From: Iamia sp038233075
GTDB taxonomy: Bacteria > Actinomycetota > Acidimicrobiia > Acidimicrobiales > Iamiaceae
Assembly (NCBI GenBank): GCA_038233075.1
Contig: JBBSMQ010000008.1
Span: 73,405 to 137,404 of the forward strand
Reading direction: 5' to 3'
DNA: 64,000 nt
Shown: positions 12,464 to 20,900 of the stretch, piece by piece
Numbering within the stretch: the first letter of the stretch is position 1
Layout of the letters: every line of letters starts with the position of its first letter
Notes under the pieces: generated by a model
What the model was told of the DNA's origin: nothing
Databases searched by the model: none
The model's input: only the letters and a program-made list of their open reading frames with translations
Program-made: the position numbers and the translations under genes

Positions 12464-14194
12464 TCAGGCGGCCGGCGCGGTGCGGGCACCGCGGAGGAGG
12501 CGACCGGGAGTGGCCCCGGTGCGCTCGCCGTGGCGCCGGGTGACGGTGCCGGACTTGACCGTGGCCAGGTAGCCGTCGACGCCTTGGAGCATGCGCCGGC
12601 CACCGGCGGGCAGGTCGTAGGCCACGGCGGGGGTGTGGAGGCGCAGGTTCTCGAAGTCGATGACGTTGACGTCGGCCACCAGGCCCGGGCTCAGCGCGCC
12701 CCGGTCGCCCAAGCCGTAGAGGCGGGCCGTGTCGGACGTCTGGCGCTGCACCACCAGCTCGAGGGGCAGGCGCTCGCCTCGGGAGCGGTCACGGGCCCAG
12801 TGGGTGAGCATCCAGGTGGGCGTGGAGCCGTCGCAGATGAACCCGACGTGGGCACCACCGTCACCGAGCCCGAGCACCGCCGCCGGGTGCAGCAGCATCT
12901 CCCGAGTGGGCTCGCTGGTGCCCTGGCTGTAGTTGAGGATCGGCAGGTAGAGCAGGCCCCGGCCGTCCTCGGAGAGGAAGGTCTCGTAGGCCAGCTCGAG
13001 GGGGTGCAGGCCCCGGCGAGCGGCGACGGCGGCGAGGGTGTCCTCGGGACCGGGCTCGTAGTCGACGGGGTCGCCCAGCAGGTAGAAGGTCTCGTACGAG
13101 GCCTCCAGCGCGGCGAGGGTGTCGGGGTCGGGCTCCCAGCCGAGGATCGACTGGCGCACAGCCGGGTCTCGGAGGGCGGCCACCCGTTCGTCCGGGGGCA
13201 GGGCGGCGATCGGGGCGTAGGCGGGGATGGAGTCGAGCAGGCCGTAGGTGGTGTCGAGCCCGGCCAGCAGCCCGGTGGGACGACCGGCGACCTGCGGGTG
13301 CAGCGAGGCCCCGTCGGCGCAGGCCTGGGCGGAGGTGGCGCACAGCTCTCGCCACAGGTCGGGCTCGGCGTCGACCTGGAGCAGCGCGAAGGTGACCGGG
13401 CGCCCGGTCGCCGCGGCCAGCCGGCGCATCCAATCCACCTCGGTGCGGGGTGCGACCACGTCCTCGCCGGCGGAGCCCATAGGCGCCAGCTCGAACACAC
13501 CGGCCCCGGCGCGAGCCAGGGCGGCGCCGAGGCCGAACAGCTCGTCCTCGGCCGCGAAGGTGCCCGGGACGGGCTCGCCGTCGATGGCCTGGTGGGCGAG
13601 GGTGCGGCTGGTGCTGAAGCCGAGGGCACCGGCCCGGACGGCCTCCTCGACGAGCACGCCCATGGCCTCGATGTCGGCCGGGGTGGCGGGCTCGTTGCGA
13701 GCACCGCGCTCCCCCATCACGTAGGCGCGGACCGCGCCGTGGGCGATCTGGGTGCCGACGTCGACCGTCCACTGCCGGCGGTCGAGGGCGTCGAGGTACT
13801 CGGGGAAGGTCTCCCACTCCCAGCTGATGCCCTCGTGCAGGGCCGAGCCGGGGATGTCCTCCACCCCCTCCATGAGCCCGACCAGCCAGTCCCGCCGGTC
13901 CGGCGGGCAGGGGGCGAAGCCGACCCCGCAGTTGCCCATGACGAGCGAGGTGACCCCGTGGTTCGCGCTGGGCGCCGGATCGTCGTCCCACGTGACCTGG
14001 CCGTCGTAGTGGGTGTGGATGTCGACCCAGCCGGGGGTGACGACAGCGCCATCGGCGTCGAGCTCGGTCTGGCCCCGGTCCTCCACCCGACCCACCGCCG
14101 TGATCCGGTCGCCGTCGATGGCCACGTCGGCGGTGCGGCCGGGGGCACCGGTGCCGTCGACGACGGTGCCACCCCTGATCACGAGGTCGTGCAT
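12464..14194 (-). CDS. N-acyl-D-amino-acid deacylase family amidohydrolase
   Basis: 576 residues. The N-terminus MHDLVIRGGTVVDGTGAPG and GWVDIHTHYDGQVTWDDD (metal-binding HxH) are typical of the D-aminoacylase group, with MGNCGVGFAPC next to the active site. The C-terminus (GVDGYLATVKSGTVTRRHGE) is complete. Such enzymes remove acyl groups from D-amino acids, but many actinobacterial members lack a tested substrate. The ATG at 14194 follows a GGGAG ribosome-binding site; the next ATG upstream lies outside the family N-terminus. A 16-bp palindrome just upstream may control it. Confidence 0.85.
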   Translation of the reverse strand: MHDLVIRGGTVVDGTGAPGRTADVAIDGDRITAVGRVEDRGQTELDADGAVVTPGWVDIHTHYDGQVTWDDDPAPSANHGVTSLVMGNCGVGFAPCPPDRRDWLVGLMEGVEDIPGSALHEGISWEWETFPEYLDALDRRQWTVDVGTQIAHGAVRAYVMGERGARNEPATPADIEAMGVLVEEAVRAGALGFSTSRTLAHQAIDGEPVPGTFAAEDELFGLGAALARAGAGVFELAPMGSAGEDVVAPRTEVDWMRRLAAATGRPVTFALLQVDAEPDLWRELCATSAQACADGASLHPQVAGRPTGLLAGLDTTYGLLDSIPAYAPIAALPPDERVAALRDPAVRQSILGWEPDPDTLAALEASYETFYLLGDPVDYEPGPEDTLAAVAARRGLHPLELAYETFLSEDGRGLLYLPILNYSQGTSEPTREMLLHPAAVLGLGDGGAHVGFICDGSTPTWMLTHWARDRSRGERLPLELVVQRQTSDTARLYGLGDRGALSPGLVADVNVIDFENLRLHTPAVAYDLPAGGRRMLQGVDGYLATVKSGTVTRRHGERTGATPGRLLRGARTAPAA

Positions 14195-14213
14195 CGTGTG
14201 CTCCCATCCGTGG

Positions 14214-14229
14214 CTGGACATCTGTCCAG
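14214..14229. promoter_or_regulatory. 16-bp palindrome upstream of the amidohydrolase
   Basis: CTGGACATCTGTCCAG: two 7-bp arms around TC, 20 nt upstream of the amidohydrolase ATG. This is the size and symmetry of a TetR-type operator. No regulator gene is adjacent. Confidence 0.45.
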
Positions 14230-14383
14230 TTCTCGTGGGGTCAGGGTACCCGCGTGCGCCAGAACTCGCCCGACCGGCGCCGTCCTCCTATGACAGACTT
14301 GGCGGCGTGGATCACGGGCGTCGCCCGACGAGGGTGGCGTCCGTCGGCCATGGGGCCGAGGGCGCCGGGCCCTCGCCGCCGTC

Positions 14384-15654
14384 GTGTTGGTGCTGCTCGC
14401 TGCGGTCGCCTGCACCTCCGACGACGCCGACGCGTCCGACGACCGGGATGGCTCCTCGCCGTCGGCGGTCGAGGTGACGGTGACGTCGCAGCCGTCCGGC
14501 ATCGCCGACCCGCTGTCGTTCATGGTCGCCGCGCTCGAGCCGGACGCCGAGTTGACGCTGCGGGTCACCTCCACCGACGAACGATGGGACCGAGTGGGAG
14601 TCGTCGGACACCTATCGGGCCGACGGGACCGGCACGATCGACCTGGACGGCCAGGCGCGCACCGGCGGGGGGGGGGGCTTCGACCCGATGGCCCCCATCG
14701 CCTCGATGAAGCCCGCCGGGTCCGACAGCCCGTCGCCCATCTACGCCTGGAGCGAGCGTCCCCTTCCCTTCACCGTCGCCGTGCTCTCGGGCGACGACGA
14801 GCTGGCCACCACGGAGGTGGAGCGCGGCGCCGACCGGGGGGTCCTGGCCGCCGAGACCACTGTGGCCGAGGAAGGCTTCGTGGGTCGGCTCTGGATGCCC
14901 CCCGATGGCGTCGACGTGCGCACCCCCGCCATCGTGGCGCTGGGCGGATCGGAGGGCGGGCTGGGCACCTTCCTCTGGGGCTGGGCGCTGGCCGGCGAAG
15001 GCTACCCGGTGCTCGAGGTCGCCTACTTCGACGGCGACGGTCCCGACCTCGCGGGGCTGCCCGACGACCTGGCCGACATCCCGCTCGAGTACTTCGCCGG
15101 GGCGGTGCGGTGGCTGGGCCCGCAGCCCGACGTCGACCCACGTGACATCTGGACCATGGGTGCCTCGCGAGGGAGCGAGGCCGCCCTGCTGGTCGGTGCC
15201 GAGTTCCCCGGCCTGGTGGCCGGGGCGATCGGCCTCTCTCCGGCCAACGTCGCAGTGTGCCGCCCCCCGCGCTGCGAGGGCCCGGTCTGAACCCTCGGAG
15301 GCCGGCCCGTCCCCTTCACCTCGCAGTTCGGCCAGCCCCCTCCCACCGACGTGCCCGAGGCGGTCATCCCGGTGGAGCAGATCGAGGGACCCGTCCTCGC
15401 CGTCTGCGGCCAGCGGGAGGAGTTCTGGCCCGCATGCGCCTACTCCGCCGCGCTCGATGCCCGGCTCGACGGGGCCCGACTCCCCACACCACCACGAGGT
15501 CATCGCTGAGCCCGATTCCGGTCACTTCATCAGTCTGCTGGTCCCGTTCCAGCCGATGCCCGGCTACCCCCAGCAGGGCGCCGACGACCAGATCGCCCTG
15601 GCGCGGGTCTGGCCCCAGGTGCTCGACTTCCTCGCCGTTAAGGGCCAGGGCTGA
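14384..15654 (+). pseudogene. Broken acyl-CoA thioesterase / BAAT family lipoprotein gene
   Basis: The pieces read as one protein: a lipoprotein signal (LVLLAAVAC), an N-terminal BAAT-like domain (DGTEWESSDTYRADGTGTID), an alpha/beta-hydrolase body with LGGSEGG and a GASRGSEAAL nucleophile elbow, and a C-terminus ending LDFLAVKGQG. Three lesions break it: a frameshift near 14582, an in-frame TGA at 15288-15290 where related proteins carry Trp before TLGGRPVPF, and a frameshift near 15485. A run of 11 G (14667-14677) lies in the gene but keeps frame. The family hydrolyses or transfers acyl groups from CoA thioesters. Confidence 0.75.
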
Positions 15655-15713
15655 CGAAGATCGCCCTCGGGGCCCGCCCCCCGCGCTCCCGCGCACTCCA
15701 CCCACCCCCGGGA

Positions 15714-15759
15714 ACTGGTCCCGAGATCGGTCGCCAGAACGACCAAACTCGGGACCACT
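15714..15759. repeat. 46-bp palindromic repeat, copy 1
   Basis: Outer arms ACTGGTCCCGA and TCGGGACCACT, inner arms GGTCG and CGACC. It differs from copy 3 at seven positions. It lies between the broken thioesterase gene and the DUF559 gene. Confidence 0.85.
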
Positions 15760-15806
15760 ACGCACCGGCACGCAGCAGTCGACCCGCCCGACACACCCAC
15801 CCCCGA

Positions 15807-15852
15807 ACCGGTCCCGCGAACGGTCGTCGGAGCGACCAAGGTCGGGACCAGT
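15807..15852. repeat. 46-bp palindromic repeat, copy 2
   Basis: Outer arms ACCGGTCCCG and CGGGACCAGT, inner arms GGTCG and CGACC, the same 46-nt length as copies 1 and 3. It ends 53 nt past the stop of the AbiEi/DUF559 gene. Confidence 0.85.
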
Positions 15853-15904
15853 ACGAACGGCGCGGGCTCAAGCGGGGACCATGCCCCGCGCCACCGGCTC
15901 GGGC

Positions 15905-16834
15905 TCAGGCTGCGGCCAGCAGTCGTCGCCGAGCGGCTCTCACCTTGGCCACGACCTGGCGGGGCCGGTGCCAGATCTCGAACTCGGAGACCTCCACGAC
16001 CTCGAACCCGGAGGCCCCAAGCCTGCGTCGGCGCACGGCGTCGGCCCACTCGTCGGTGAGGGCGGTGTGGAACCGGTCGCTGTCGACCTCGACCACCAGG
16101 GGGACGTCGGCGGCCAGGAAGTCGACCCGACCGCACCAGCGCTCGTCGTCGCCCAGGTCGATCTGGCGGCGCATCGCCGGCAGTCCGGCGTCGGCGATGA
16201 TGCGGGCGAAGCGGGCCTCGAGGTTGCTGGCCGTTGGCACGTAGTCCTCGGGAAGGGAGTCGAGCAGGTCCCGCATGGCTGCGGTCCCGGGTCGACCTCG
16301 GTGCATGAGGGGGGCCAGCTCGGCCCGCACCGCAGGACCCGACAACACCCGGCGGCTCCACAGGTTGTCGAGCATCCGGTGCAGCTTCTCGGGATGGACC
16401 AAGGGAGCCATCTGGAGGAGCATCAGCGCCGGTCGCACCACCGGCACGCCGTCGATCACCGCCGAGAACGGGTCGGGCAGGTGCCTCGGGTGGTGGACCT
16501 GCGCCAGGGGCGTCACCGTCTTGCCGCGCCGACGGGTCATCACCTGCATCGGTCGGACCCGGAACCCCGGCACCCCCCACAGCGCCGACGCCGAGTGGTG
16601 CGATCCGTAGGCCGAGGGGCCGGCGGCCAGCACACCCGCAAGGGCCGCCTGCTGATCGCCGGGCGGCGAGCCCGTCCGCCGCACCACACTGCGGTCCAGC
16701 CGTTCCCACCCGTGCCGGCCCACCAGGTTGCGCCAGGTCGACCTCGACAGTCCGAGCGCCAGGGCCTGGCGATCGGCCACCAGACCGTGCTGTCGCTCGG
16801 CCAGCGCCATCAGCTCGTCGTCGCATCGTTCCAT
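15905..16834 (-). CDS. AbiEi-type wHTH plus DUF559 endonuclease-like protein
   Basis: 309 residues. Residues 5-60 form a winged-helix domain like that of the AbiEi antitoxin family (RQALALGLSRSTWRNLV). The middle part (AYGSHHSASALWGVPGF) is common to actinobacterial members. Residues 200-300 form a DUF559, Vsr-like nuclease fold: GRVDFLAADVPLVVEVDSD carries the D...ExD catalytic pattern, followed by RRRRLGASGFEVVEVSEFEI. No toxin partner is adjacent. The gene lies between copies of a 46-bp palindrome, two on its 3' side and one 117 nt before its start. The ATG at 16834 is the best family start. Confidence 0.8.
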   Translation of the reverse strand: MERCDDELMALAERQHGLVADRQALALGLSRSTWRNLVGRHGWERLDRSVVRRTGSPPGDQQAALAGVLAAGPSAYGSHHSASALWGVPGFRVRPMQVMTRRRGKTVTPLAQVHHPRHLPDPFSAVIDGVPVVRPALMLLQMAPLVHPEKLHRMLDNLWSRRVLSGPAVRAELAPLMHRGRPGTAAMRDLLDSLPEDYVPTASNLEARFARIIADAGLPAMRRQIDLGDDERWCGRVDFLAADVPLVVEVDSDRFHTALTDEWADAVRRRRLGASGFEVVEVSEFEIWHRPRQVVAKVRAARRRLLAAA

Positions 16835-16950
16835 GTCTCCGATGCAACCAGAGGGGTGCGACAGCGAGAGTCGGTTCACCCGCCACTCGTAGCTCGATCC
16901 CCGGCTCACCGACGCCCCATGAAGCGACGACCACCCCACGCGCCAGGCCA

Positions 16951-16996
16951 ACTGGTCCCGAGAATGGTCGCCGGGACGACCAAAGTCGGGACCAGT
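16951..16996. repeat. 46-bp palindromic repeat, copy 3
   Basis: Outer arms ACTGGTCCCGA and TCGGGACCAGT pair perfectly over 11 bp; inner arms GGTCG and CGACC. It lies upstream of the AbiEi/DUF559 gene. Confidence 0.85.
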
Positions 16997-17064
16997 ACGG
17001 GGGGGAGGGGGCACCGGGAGGGGCGCGACCGGGCGGGCGGGGTCGAGTGACTCCGCGCGCGGGG

Positions 17065-17880
17065 TCAGGTGATCTGGACGTCGGTGAGGTCGTCGGGGCA
17101 GTCGGGGTACTGGGGGTCAAGGCGCTCGAGGTGGCCGACCAGGATCGTGCTGGCGGCCCAGTTCCGGTACCACTTGCGGTAAGCGGGGACGACGTACCAG
17201 GGCGCGTCGTCGGTGGTGGTGGTGCGCTCGATGGCCTCGGTGTAGGCGGTGCGGTAGTCGTCCCACCGTTCGCGGACGTCGAGGTCGGCGAGTCGGAACT
17301 TCCAGTGCTTGGTGGGGTCGTCGAGGCGGGCCTGGAAGCGCTCGGCCTGCTCGTCAGGGCTGATGTGCAGGTAGACCTTGACGATGTCGGTGCCCCCCAC
17401 GGCCAACTGCGCCTCCCAGGCCCGGATGGCGTCGAACCGGGGACGCCACACGTCCTCGGGCGCCAGCTCGGCCACCCGGACGATGAGCACATCCTCGTAG
17501 TGACACCGGTTGAACACGCCGATCTCGCCGTGGGCGGGGACGGTGGCGTGGACTCGCCACAGGAAGTCGGGGCCGGCTCCTCCTCGGTCGGCGCCTTGAA
17601 GGAGGTGATGCGGATCCCAGCCGGTGACGCCACGGAACACGTGCTTGACGGTGCTCCTTGCCGCCGGCGTCGAGGGCCTGGAGGACGAGCAGCAGGCTGC
17701 GCCGGCCCTCGGCCCAGAGCCGCTCCTGCAGCCCAGCCAGCCGGGTCGCCAGCACCTCGGTGGCCTCCTTGGTCTCGTCCTTGTCGCCCGGCGCGCCGTC
17801 GGGGTCGCCGGTGTCGATGTCGTCCAGGTCGAGCGACGCCCCCGGTCGGGTGCGCCACCGGTCGGAGGGGGAGATGGCGC
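17065..17880 (-). pseudogene. Broken polyphosphate kinase 2 family gene
   Basis: Fragments in three frames join into a PPK2 protein: SDRWRTRPGASLDLDDID, then LLLVLQALDAGGK (Walker A region), TVKHVFRGVT, ITSFKAPTEEE, and DFLWRVHATVPAHGEIG to the stop at 17065. Frame changes lie near 17655, 17623 and 17582. No usual start codon precedes the first fragment in its frame. PPK2 enzymes move phosphate between polyphosphate and nucleotides. The C-terminal 190 residues are uninterrupted. The gene is dead unless the lesions are sequencing errors. Confidence 0.75.
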
Positions 17881-17929
17881 CGGACCCTATCCCGGTCCCC
17901 GAACCGTCCCCGAAGGCCGACCGGCTCGG

Positions 17930-20900
17930 TCAGAGGGCGGCGGCGCGGCGGACGGCGCGGGCGGCGACGGTGAGGGCGTCGAGGCCCGCCTCGTCGTCGT
18001 CGAGGAGCCGGCGCCGGGTGGCCCGGGCCTCCTCCCCCGCGTCGGGGTCGGCCGCCAGGTGCTGGGCGACGGCGTCGGCCGGGTCGGCGTCCGGGGCGGC
18101 GGCCAGCGCTCGCCGGGCCGTCTCGCGCCGCAGGGCCACCAGGTCGTCGAGGAGCCCGCGCCGGGCGGCCCGACCCCATGCATCGTCGGGGGCGAGGGCC
18201 TCGGTGCGGCGCGTCAGCTCGTCGAGCTCCAGGTGGTCGTCCACAGCCCGGAAGGCAGCCAGCACGTCGACCGGGTCGCGGTCGAGGTCACGGCACACGT
18301 CGGCCACGTGGGGGACGGCGACGAGGGTGACGACGTCGGCGGCCTCCTCGGCCACCTCCGGGTCGAGTCCCCCTGCGGCGAGCCGGGTGGCCAGGCGAGA
18401 CCGGGCCCCGCTGCGATCGGGGTCGTCGTCGGTCGCCACCGCCTCGAGCACGGCGTCGGCCACGGGACGGTCCTCGGCGATGCGCCCGGCCGGGTCCCAC
18501 TCCCCCGCCCGCGGGTCGCGCCGGCGCAGTAGCTCGTTGCGGGTGAGGGTGCCCAACACATCGGCCAGCAGGTCCCCGCCGTCGACCGGATCGGGGTCCA
18601 GGTCGGGGTCGCTGGCGCCCCGCCGGCGCGACAGGGTCACCCAGCGCCCCGGGGCGCGGAGCACCCCCCGGGCCACCCAGTAGGCGACGGCCACGTCGGG
18701 CACGTCGACGCCGAGCTCGTCGGCCAGGGTGACGACCGGGGTGACGCCCAGGTGGTCGACCATGTCGTTGGCCACCTCGGAGGCGACGAGCTCCCGCCGG
18801 AGGCGGTGGCGGTCGAGGATGTCGTCGAAGCGCTCCGCCAGGGCGGGCGGGAAGTACCCGATGAGCGCGTCTCGGGTGGCAGGCTGGTCGGGCACATCGG
18901 AGTCGAGGAGCTCGGCGGTCACCCGTCGCTTCACGCCGGCGAGGAGGATGGCCAGCTCTGGCCGGCTGATGCCCGCACCGGAGGCGGCCCGGGACTCCAG
19001 CTCGGCCTCGTCGGGGAGGGCCTCCACCTCGGGGTCGAGCACACCCTCCTGGACCAGGTCGGTCAGCACCAGGGCGACCGTGGACAGGCCGGTCGGCGCA
19101 GCGCGCTCGGAGCGGTCGAGGGCCTCGCTCTGCGCCGCGCAGTCGGAGAGGACCGCCTCGACCACATCGTCCGCGCTCTCCTCCAGCAGGCGGTCGCGCT
19201 CGTCCCGGTCGATGCGACCGTCGGCCTCGGCCAGCGCGAGGAGGATCTTGAGGTTGACCTCGTGGTCCGAGCAGTCGACCCCCGCCGCGTTGTCGATGGC
19301 GTCCACGTTGATCCGCCCGCCCTGCCGGGCCACCTCGATGCGCGCCCGCTGGGTCATGGCCAGGTTGGCCCCCTCCCCTACCACGCGGGCCCGGAGGTCG
19401 CACCCGACGACCCGGACCTCGGCGTTGGCCCGGTCGTCGACGGTGTGGTCCTCCTCGGTCGAGGCCCGCACGTAGGTGCCGATGCCCCCGAAGTAGAGGA
19501 GGTCGACCGGGGCGCAGAGGATGGCTCTGACCAGCGCGGCCGGGGTGAGCTCCTCGGCCTCGACCCCCAGCACCTCGCGCACCTCCGGGGTGACGGGCAC
19601 GGCCTTGGCCGAACGGGAGTGGATGCCGCCCCCGGTCGAGAGGAGCGCCTCGTCGTAGTCGGCCCACGTCGAGCGGGGCCGATCGAACAGTCGCCGCCGC
19701 TCGGCGAAGGACGCCTCGGGATCCGGGTCGGGGTCCAGGAACACGTGACGGTGGTCGAAGGCCGCGACCAGGCGCAGACGGTCGGAGTGGAGCAGGCCGT
19801 TGCCGAACACATCACCGGACATGTCGCCCACCCCCGCGACGGTGATCTCGTCCTGGGTGGCGTCGAGGCCGAGGGCCCGGAGGTGGCGGGCGATGGCCAC
19901 CCAGGCGCCCCGGGCGGTGATGCCCAGAGCCTTGTGGTCGTACCCGCGCGATCCGCCGGAGGCGAAGGCGTCGCCCAGCCAGTAGTCCCGGTCCTCGGCC
20001 AGGGCGTTGGCCCGGTCCGAGAAGGTCGCGGTGCCCTTGTCGGCCGCCACCACCAGGTACGGGTCGTCGCCGTCCCAGCGACCGGGGACCGGGACGACCT
20101 CGGTACCGTCGATGTCGTCGGTGACGTCGAGGAGGGCACCGACGAAGGCGTCGTAGGCCTCCGCCAGCGCCTCCTGACGGTCACCGCGCTCGAGGGCTCC
20201 GAGGGCCGGGTCCTCCCGCACCACGAACCCGCCCTTGGCCCCGGTGGGCACGATCAGCGCGTTCTTCAGCACCTGGGCCCGCATCAGGTCGAGCACCTCG
20301 CCCCGGTAGTCCTGCAACCGATCGCTGGCCCGCAGCCCGCCCCGGGCCACCGGGCCTGCCCGCAGGTGGACGCCCTCGACGGTCGGACCGCTGACGAACA
20401 CCTCGCAGTGCGGCAGGGGCATGGGCGCATCGGGCACGGCCGCCGAGTCGAGCTTGAGGGCCAGCGGACCCTCGGGACGGATGTGGCGGTTGGTGCGGAG
20501 CGTGGCGTCGATGGTGCCGGCCAGGCCGCGCAGGACGCGGTCGTGGTCGAGGCGCTCCAGGCGGTCGCACTCCTGGTGCACGGCCTCCGACGCCGCCGCC
20601 GCCGTCTCGGCCCGACCGGGGGCGGCGGTGTCGGGGCCGATGCGGGTGTGCCACAGCCCCACCAGCCCGCGGGCGATGGCGGGGTGGCGGACGAGGACGT
20701 CGTCGACGAAGGTCTGGTCGTCGCGACCGTCGACCTGGTGGCGGTAGCGGCGGTAGGCGCGCAGCACGCTGACGTCGTCCCACTCGAGCCCGGCGTGCAG
20801 CACCAGGCGGTTGAGGCTGTCGCGATCGGTTCGTCCGGTGAGCAGGGCCACCACCGCGTCCGCGACCCGGCGCCCGATCTCCGGCACCAGCAGCGAGGGG

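Noticed and set aside
14667..14677. Run of 11 G as a phase-variation tract
   Set aside because: At its present length the tract keeps the reading frame; the gene is broken elsewhere, so there is no evidence for switching.
15905..16834. Full AbiE toxin-antitoxin system
   Set aside because: Only an AbiEi-like winged helix fused to DUF559 is present; no AbiEii nucleotidyltransferase partner is next to it.
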